The translations under genes were made by a program, and so were the position numbers. Of a DNA stretch of 64,000 bases, positions 57,701 through 64,000 are shown piece after piece. The stretch is from Posidonia oceanica. Lineage: Eukaryota > Streptophyta > Magnoliopsida > Alismatales > Posidoniaceae. The number at the start of each line of letters is the position of its first letter. The first letter of the stretch is position 1. Below the pieces are notes generated by a model that worked only from the letters and a program-made list of their open reading frames with translations, ran no database searches and was not told where the DNA came from. The stretch covers positions 8,716,335 to 8,780,334 of the forward strand of contig JAZBRS010000077.1 of NCBI GenBank assembly GCA_037176725.1, in the 5' to 3' direction.

Positions 57701-58158
57701 GCGGAGTGAGTAGAAATGGGGCTGAGAAAGAAAAGATGGGTAGTAAGTGTAGTAACTCGGCCTTAGAAGGTAGTGGATGGCCTGGAGTGTGAGAGGGGAC
57801 GGGTAGTAAGTGTGGGGAGGCGGTGGAGTGGACGGGAGGTGAGCCGAAGGGGGTGGGGCAGCCGCTGCTGCAATCGAGTCGTTGGACGTTGGAGCAGAAG
57901 GCGTCCAACGTTGGACGCTGCCTAATCCAGCATACAACACACCTAGTTGGCAAAAGCTGTAATGGGATTGGGCTTGGGCTTTAAAAGGGTTTAAAAAAAG
58001 CAAAAAGGCTTGGGTTAAGGCTTTTAGGATCTGGGTAAGGTTTTAGACTTGGTTTTGGGGTAGAAATGGGTTAGAAAAAACGAGTGCCATTCCAGAGTCC
58101 ACACGAGCCTGCAGGAGAAAACCAACAACTTCCAGGCTATCAGAATGGGGTGTCTACA
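54743..58158 (-). mobile_element. F2: solo LTR of D's family (3,416 bp)
   Basis: On the minus strand it begins TGTAGACACCCCATTCTG (58158) and ends GGGTTACTACA (54743), flanked by GGTAC on both sides with no internal region. It is therefore a solo LTR left by recombination between two LTRs. It contains the U5 block (54890-55330), a degenerate 24-25-bp array (55386-55520) related to T's 30-bp array, and GTTGGACGC/GCGTCCAAC modules near 55657, 55900, 56130, 56370, 56745, 56975 and 57880. The GC-rich 57180-57960 opens a 232-codon minus-strand frame that I do not accept as a gene. Confidence 0.93.
55386..55520 (-). repeat. Degenerate 24-25-bp array in F2
   Basis: About six units of GGCACAGAAAACGGTGCAAA type, equivalent in position and core (GGCAC...GTGC) to the 30-bp array of T's LTRs. 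The array therefore predates the divergence of these LTR families. Confidence 0.7.
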
Positions 58159-58163
58159 GGTAC
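58159..58163. repeat. Target-site duplication of F2, right copy (GGTAC)
   Basis: Directly follows F2; D's LTR continues. Confidence 0.93.
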
Positions 58164-58181
58164 GGGGATAGGTTATAGAGA
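58164..58181 (+). mobile_element. D element: last bases of the 5' LTR
   Basis: GGGGATAGGTTATAGAGA corresponds to the GGGTTACTACA terminus of F2 and T, mutated. It is recognised mainly because the PBS begins 2 nt later. Confidence 0.6.
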
Positions 58182-58182
58182 G

Positions 58183-58200
58183 TGGCAACTCCGTTGGGGA
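58183..58200 (+). other. D element: primer-binding site, tRNA-Arg type
   Basis: TGGCAACTCCGTTGGGGA, like T's sites (26740-26757 and 26595-26612) with two base changes from the tRNA-Arg complement I recall. It shares the GTTGGGGA variant with T's internal copy. Confidence 0.82.
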
Positions 58201-59305
58201 ATTTAGACTCCAGCTTTCATTTTTGGCTTTCTCGCTTGTTTGGATTTCACATTTTGCTTGCCTATTGCTTGTTTCCTAGCTTTATTGCTTGCCTTATGTG
58301 TGTTTACATGCCTTATTGCTTACATTGCCCTTGTTTGCTTTGTTTATGCTTTATACATGCCTTTTGAGTGGTAATTGCTTTCTTTTACATAGTTGCTATG
58401 CCACCACACATGCACATGCCATGTATACATGCTTTTTGACATGATGAGTGTTTTCTTTTCACCATCATACCATACGCATGCCTTTTGTGATGATGTGTGT
58501 TGTTTGCTTGCCATGTTTCGATTTTTTCTTCCCCTTTTTCTTTAGGCCTAAGGACAACTAGTGACTGGTTGTTTCCCCCCTTGGCAAATTAAAAATAGGA
58601 AGTAAAAGTCAAATCTAGGAGCAACTAGAGACATCAACACACATTCACCCCCTTTGAGTTAATAAAACATGCAAGATAAAAAACTTTAATCATTTGCATG
58701 AATCATCATATAGGGCATGCATCTTCTCATCCCTGAGTCCACCTATCAGTCTAAGAAGGATAGTCCCGGTCTCTCGTTGGGTTGCTTTGGCACAGGGCGA
58801 GTTGGTCGATCTGTCCCCCCTTGTCAGGGGTCGTGTTGGTGCTACTAGAGGGTACAGTCCATGCTTCGACAGGGTCAAGGCCACTAACGCACCACCCGTT
58901 ATACCTGAGCTCTGGCCAGGGTCTAGACGGGAGCCTTACTTTCTAACTGAGTCAGTGACCCATACACTTGTGGGAGTCCGAAGTAGACAACCTACTAGGA
59001 CACACTAGATTGGTGAGAGAGAGCATGCTAGAAAGAATACCATTTGCATGAGTGCATTCATGCCACCATTAAAACATTTGCATTTTCCTTCAGGTTTTAA
59101 CACCTGTTTGCTTTGTTTGTTACAGAGGTCAATGAGCGAGTTCCCTAGTCGGAGCTTGAGTACTTCCTTTCATTGACGCCTCTGTTGTGATGTCTGTTCT
59201 CGACCCTCCTCTTCCAAGCTACTCGCCTTTGCGACGATAGCTCCCTGTAGGTGTTGTCCTACACTTTTTCGTTGTAGCCCTGTTCTCACTCGCTCTCGGT
59301 CAATT
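58201..59305 (+). other. D element: leader
   Basis: Aligns with T's leader (25253-26739) on the opposite strand, including the 58720-59010 block (GTTGCTTTGGCACAGGGCG) and the pre-gag stretch with GCGACGATAGCTCCC. A splice-acceptor-like TTTGTTACAG lies at about 59116-59125. No gene. Confidence 0.65.
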
Positions 59306-59950
59306 ATGGCCTAGTTCACCGGTGAGCCCCAGCTCTCTACTACCTCGGAAGGGATTTCCACTTCGGATCCTCTAACTCTCGTTTTGACCCCTTCTGTGCC
59401 CCATGTGACACCGGGTTTCCACCCTTTGGTGTCTAGGGCACCCCCGCATCTCGCAGGGCCTGGGCAGGCCTATCCCCCTCCAGATCTTGTCATCGAGGCT
59501 ACCTTGGTGACTACCACTCGTATCTCGGAGACTGTCCCGACCGCCACCGAACCCTAGGGCTATATCATCTACGGCACTGGCTCTGCTGTGGTGACCTCTT
59601 CTATAGGATCCCTGCCTCTTGGACAGTCTGTGTCCTCACCTCTTGAATCTGGTCCCCCACCAGCACTGCACTTCAGCATCCCCATTGACGGGCCTCCTGA
59701 AGTGCAGTACCAGCGTCTGATGGAGCTTGCCCAGATATTCCAGTGCATGACTCTATCTGCTCGCCCCTCTTTGGCTCCCTCGACTACTAAGGTTCCTTTG
59801 CACCCTGCTCCTACACCCCAGACTTTCCTCGATGCACCACCGTCCCGGCCATCACCTCAGCTGTTCTCTGCTCCAGTGATAGGGGCGTAGCCTTCGCCCT
59901 CTACATTCACACCACTCACCGCATAGCATATCCCTCCACCACCTGGTGGC
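59306..59950 (+). pseudogene. gag: D element: N-terminal part of gag, cut by E
   Basis: ATG 59306 gives MA then TAG at 59312, exactly where T has MAQ. The frame stays in phase for about 640 bp with TAG at 59555, 59888 and 59924 and no other stop. Similarity to T's gag is clear from 59588 on (LPLGQSVS, PALHFS, VQYQRLMELAQ). The capsid domain is beyond E's insertion at 59950 and outside the window. It is a fragment and non-functional. Confidence 0.85.
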
Positions 59951-61504
59951 TATAGATATCCTATTTTCTCATTTCTGAGAGTTCTTCTGAGGATAGAAAC
60001 CTTGAGGCGCCTCAAATCACATGCCTAAGTTTTGATGGCACATCTTCCAGATGTTCCTTGATTTCTTCAAAGCATCGCTTGATCCTACCTTGACTCAGGT
60101 TGTTGGTTGTGGCAGAGCTAACTCACTCAGGCTCGTGGCAAGTCCGAGTACCCTGAGTATCCTTTATTTCTGCTTAGATTCGTGGCAGATTTGAGTTAAT
60201 AGAGATACCTTCTTGATTTCATAGACTATCTGTAGTTTCCCGGCCTTCTATCTTGTTTTCTCTGGCCAAAACCAAGAAGTTAGGGCTGGAAATGACCTGA
60301 GCCTGTTAGTAGCCAACTAGGGAGGCGACCATGATAGGCGCTCAGTCAAACGGCGACTGATTCAGACGTCATCCTTAACGGCGACTGCTCTAGATGTCAT
60401 CCTTAACGGCGACATCCTTATCGACGACTGATCTAGGCGTCATCCTTGTAGGCGACTGATCTAGGCGTCATCCTTATAGGCGACTAACAGTCGTGGTTTC
60501 CTTTGACTACCTCTGATAGTTGTTTTGGCGGTTATCTCCTACAATCCCCTCAACCCTTAGGCGCCAACTAAACCGGTGACTAAGCAGTCATGGAACTGCA
60601 GCAGTTATCTCCCACGATCCTCAACTGTTAGGCGCCAACTCCATCGGTGACTAATGGTCGTGGCGTCCTTTGAACCACTTTTCCATGGTTGTTTCCCACG
60701 AACCCCCTTAACCGTTAGGCACCATCGCAACCGGCGACTAACAGTCGTGGCCTCGTTCCCACAATTTTTCATGTTTGACTAGGCGGTTGCTAGCCTTAGT
60801 CGCCACCTCAACAAGCGACTAACCCTAACTGCCACTTTTCTTCTAGAATTTTTTGAATTCCAACCGTCCTCACCCTTAGAGTCTATAAATACACCCCCTA
60901 GGCCAGTGGTTTGAGGGTCGAAATTTTTGAGAGAGGAATCCCCCTGTCAGTGTTAAGTCTCCACCTTCCAGAGCTAGAGCCTTCAACCCAGAAGCTCTAT
61001 CTCCTACTTTCAGAAGAGGGAAACCCAATTCCCATATTCATTCTAGAGATTCCCAGCTAAGCCGGAGCTCCAACTGTGCCTCCTTTCAACTTCATTGCAT
61101 TCAGCATAAGGGTGAAAGGGAGTATCTTCCTCCAATCTAATTTTTCATTGCATTTTTACATTCCTTAGCATAGGACCTATAGCATATGCATGCGGGGAAC
61201 AACCCCCGGTTAGTATTTGTTTCTTTTAATCATGTTGTTTCGTTTACTTTTGTTGCTGACTACCACACTAGAACTAATTTAGATCTTTTTCATTTTGTTT
61301 TGAAGGGAAGGAAAGCACTTACATAACACGAGGGAGCCGCTAGATGACATCCAGCCGTCGATCTAGTGGTCTGAGGACCCGCATCTTCATAATCTCCCCC
61401 CAGGTGTCTTGTCTACCCAAAGGCGAGTGGCGATCACAACAAAGTTGATGACATACGTGGAGGCGCCGACATCTTCTCATCTACCCCCCAAATTCCACAC
61501 TACA
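59951..61504 (+). mobile_element. E element: 5' LTR (1,554 bp)
   Basis: TATAGATATCC (TG mutated to TA) to CCACACTACA, homologous to the LTRs of B and R. A tandem array at 60320-60490 has about five 29-30-bp units GGCGACTGATCTAGGCGTCAT. TATAAATA is at 60884-60891. E inserted after GTGGC (59946-59950) in D's gag; the other side lies beyond the window. Confidence 0.9.
60320..60490 (+). repeat. 29-30-bp tandem repeats in E's U3
   Basis: About five units built on GGCGACTGATCTAGGCGTCATCC-like sequence. This is an expansion of the GGCGACT motif scattered through the U3 of R and B. Confidence 0.8.
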
Positions 61505-61509
61505 GTCTC

Positions 61510-61526
61510 TGGCAATCATGGTGGGA
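61510..61526 (+). other. E element: candidate primer-binding site
   Basis: TGGCAATCATGGTGGGA, 5 nt after the LTR end; two changes from the sites of R and B. Confidence 0.62.
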
Positions 61527-62896
61527 CTTGGCTTTAGCCAACCCTCGTGCTACGTAAGCAAGTTTTTTCCCTCTTTTCCCCTTTTTATTTTTATAGATCT
61601 AAGTGTGGTTTTCGGTTTGGGAACCGTGCGTTTAGGTTTTCACGGCACCCCAAACCTTTTTATCATTTTTTCTATTTCTAACGTTAGTAAAACCCAAAGC
61701 TCCAACAGTTGGGTCTGTTTTACTGAGGTCAGAAGACTGTGGCCCTAAGCCGCCTGTCTGAGGAGCGTCTGTCCTAGCCGCACCTCCACGAGGCAATTGA
61801 CAGAGGCGCCATTAAAACAGGCGACTCATTCCAGTTCGTTTTTACTGCAGATCATTAGTTTTTTCCTGTAATTTGTGTTGTATTTTTGGATCTGCAGTTG
61901 CATAAAAACTAAAAACAACTATTCTTGTCCACTATGTTTTAGTTTTTTTGACGGTTTTTAGATTTGTTTGTGTCCACCCTTAAGGTGGAAACTAATTTGT
62001 TTATATATTAAAGTTAAAGTTCCTTGAGGAAGTCTTCCTCTAGCTATAACAATTAACCTGAGCGAACCCAGGCCAGTGCAAGTCGCTCTCCCATACTTAG
62101 TGTTAATTGCAATAGTTAGATCAAGATCTCAAGGTGTCCTAAGTGTTATTATTGACTCCTCTTTCTCTCTGAGTCAATATTAAAATTTGGTAGATACTTT
62201 ACACTTTAATATTTTGTGTTTATTTGTTGTTTTTGTGGTTTGACTAAGTGTCGAGCCTAAGGACAGAATCCTAGGTGGAGGGTCCCTCTTTAGAGAGACA
62301 AGCCCCCCATTTAGGCCCCTCTTGGTGGACCCTAACGATGGTCAAGGAGTGGTACCTGAAAGCGAAAATCCCATTCACTTGTGACACACACGTTGGTTTA
62401 ATTAATCGACTAATTAAACACTTAAGCAAGTAAAAGCGGCACTCTGTTTGAAACATCATTTCACCTTTCTTCCTGACTGTTGCGTGGTCTGTCCAAGACA
62501 GACCTAGTTTGCTGACTGAACAGAAGCATAGCCGCCTGTTTAGAAGGCGCCTCGCTCAGCCACCAGTGAAAACGGTGGCTTGTTTGGCTGCCTGTTCTAT
62601 AGGCGACGTCAAGGAAATCTTTTCATTTCAGAGTGCCTTGCTTGCAGGGATTTAATTTTACTATTCACAGGTTGTAGGATTGACGGCATAAACTGTTTCT
62701 ATTTACTTTCCTTTATTCTATCAAGTCTGTATTAACTAGTGTATCGAGTCTGTAATTTCCTTCTCTTGTAATAGTATAAAAAGAAAAGAAAAAAAAGAAA
62801 GAAAAAAAGAAAGAAAAAAGAGAAAAAAACAAAAAGAAAGAAAAAAGAGAAAGAAAGAAAAAAGAAAAGAAAGGAAAAAAGAAAAAAAAGAGAAAA
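61527..62896 (+). other. E element: leader with candidate intron and purine tract
   Basis: Donor-like GTAAGC at 61554 and acceptor-like TTCACAG|GTTG with AG at 62669-62670. 62774-62896 is a 120-nt A/G tract running up to the gag ATG. Confidence 0.5.
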
Positions 62897-64000
62897 ATGG
62901 AATACACTGGGACATCATCTACCTCCACCTCCATGGCGCAGCAGACCCCAGGCCCAGATGGGTTTTTTTACAAGGACTCAACTCCACAAGCAGAAGGGTC
63001 GAGAACCCCTCGGTTCTCACAAGCAACTGGACGGCAATAGTTCCCGCACGTCTCCATCCCCATCGATTACAATACCGAAGAAGGAAGAGAGACGAATCAT
63101 TCTCAAACATGGGACACTCAGCCTGAGCTTACACGTCCGGAGTTGACTTCCTATATAGTGCCTCCCGTCGTGACTACCTCTCATCCAACTGAGGAGGAAA
63201 CACACGAGGTCCGGTAGTCCCTGGCTCAACAACACTTCACCTACACAAACCCACAAACCTCGACCCTCCAAGAACACCACAACCACTTATTCCATACACC
63301 AGTCTATACGCACGCCATACCAGACCCTACCTTCCCTAACCAAGGTTCCTACCCACCATACCACACGACGCCCACCTACCCTTACATCCATCCAACTCCA
63401 CCATATACAACCCAATATATACCACAACCTCCCACTAATACACAATACTATCCCACTCCACTTCCATCATTGATTTTCTATCCACAACAACCTCCTATTA
63501 ACACACCATACTACCCTACACGACCCCAGTCATCCTTCTTTCCCCACAACATAATCCGTCATTACCACCATTCCCACAGACACATAGACACCCGAGCCAG
63601 GGGCAATACGCTGCACCAGGGACAGATCTCAAAAGGATGATCGCCGAAGTGCTAGTAGAGGCCGGAGTCACCTCAAAGACACCCATCGGCTACGACATCT
63701 CCAAGTTCTCTCATTTCACCCTTCCCCAGGGTTTAAAATGCCGAAGATGAGGAGATATAATGGAATAGAGGATCCCAGGAATCACATAGCTGCCTTCACT
63801 ATGGATACTCTACCGTACCGTTATGACGCTGGGCTCACTGCATACCTCTTCTTCAAGACGCTTGAGGGAGAAGCCTTAAAGTGGTTTGACATCCTGACTT
63901 CCTATGATCTCTAGGATTTAAGGATAATTGAGGAAAAATTTCTAAACCAATATAGTCACTGAGTGCCACACAAACCCACTGCAGGCGACCTCACAACTAA
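62897..64000 (+). pseudogene. gag: E element: gag, broken, runs off the right edge
   Basis: ATG 62897 (MEYTGTSSTSTS). In-frame TAG at 63038 and 63215; the latter aligns with a glutamine codon of B (IYQLLARH). A Pro/Tyr/Gln-rich middle (63240-63540) matches B. Capsid similarity is visible from about 63640 (MIAEVLVEAG, YRYDAGL, YLFFKTLEGEALKWF) but in changing frames, with further stops near 63912 and 63960. Zinc knuckle and C-terminus are outside the window. Confidence 0.82.

Noticed and set aside
57255..57953. 232-codon minus-strand frame in F2
   Set aside because: Low-complexity Pro/Ser/Thr composition in a GC-rich LTR zone, with no recognisable domain or homologous open frame in D's LTR.

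Overview
This window is plant nuclear heterochromatin made almost entirely of nested Ty3/gypsy LTR retrotransposons. I see no host gene, tRNA, rRNA or CRISPR array. An angiosperm with a large genome is the best guess; I cannot name the species. The evidence is: Tat-lineage polyprotein with a second, archaeal-type RNase H; primer-binding sites that look like tRNA-Arg; very long LTRs; satellite-like arrays in retroelement 3' UTRs; and three perfect 5-bp target-site duplications (TSDs).

Layout, using my own labels. (R) Minus-strand element of a short-LTR, gag-only-looking family. Its gag start, leader and LTR fill 1-3135, and the first ~93 bp of that LTR reappear at 32664-32756. (T) A complete ~29.5-kb minus-strand Tat element at 3136-32658 sits inside R's LTR, flanked by CTATG. 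It has two ~5.9-kb LTRs, a tRNA-Arg-like PBS, gag, protease, RT, RNase H, archaeal-type RNase H and integrase (all broken), an intact ~400-codon extra ORF downstream of integrase, then ~3.5 kb of tandem repeats and a polypurine tract. (C) 32757-42184, plus strand: an older Tat relative with a degenerate gag, pol deleted, several tandem arrays, a polypurine tract and a 2.5-kb 3' LTR. R inserted into its 5' part. (D) Plus strand, a third Tat relative: 5' LTR from 42185, PBS at 58183, leader and start of gag to 59950. D's LTR is split by B (45349-54640, complete, same family as R, TSD GTGGC) and by F2 (54743-58158, a minus-strand solo LTR of D's family, TSD GGTAC). (E) 59951 to the end, plus strand: R/B family element inserted into D's gag; it runs out of the window.

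T is the only element here that carries a recognisable set of replication enzymes, and these are disrupted by stops and frameshifts. B, R and E show only gag in this window and would need enzymes in trans. C, D and T share PBS type, LTR ends, a conserved U5-like block and homologous gag, so they are one Tat clade at different ages.

The most unusual signals are: (1) in-frame stops in these gag/pol frames are overwhelmingly TAG, at least twice at the same codon in different copies; (2) unrelated 3' UTR satellite arrays in T and C are all built from short stem-loop units; (3) the LTRs of C, D and F2 carry alternating inverted-repeat modules at roughly 235-bp spacing; (4) a near-perfect 81-bp hairpin lies in C's LTR; (5) T has a duplicated PBS region; (6) a DUF7745-like ORF lies 3' of integrase. 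All alignments and counts were done by eye.
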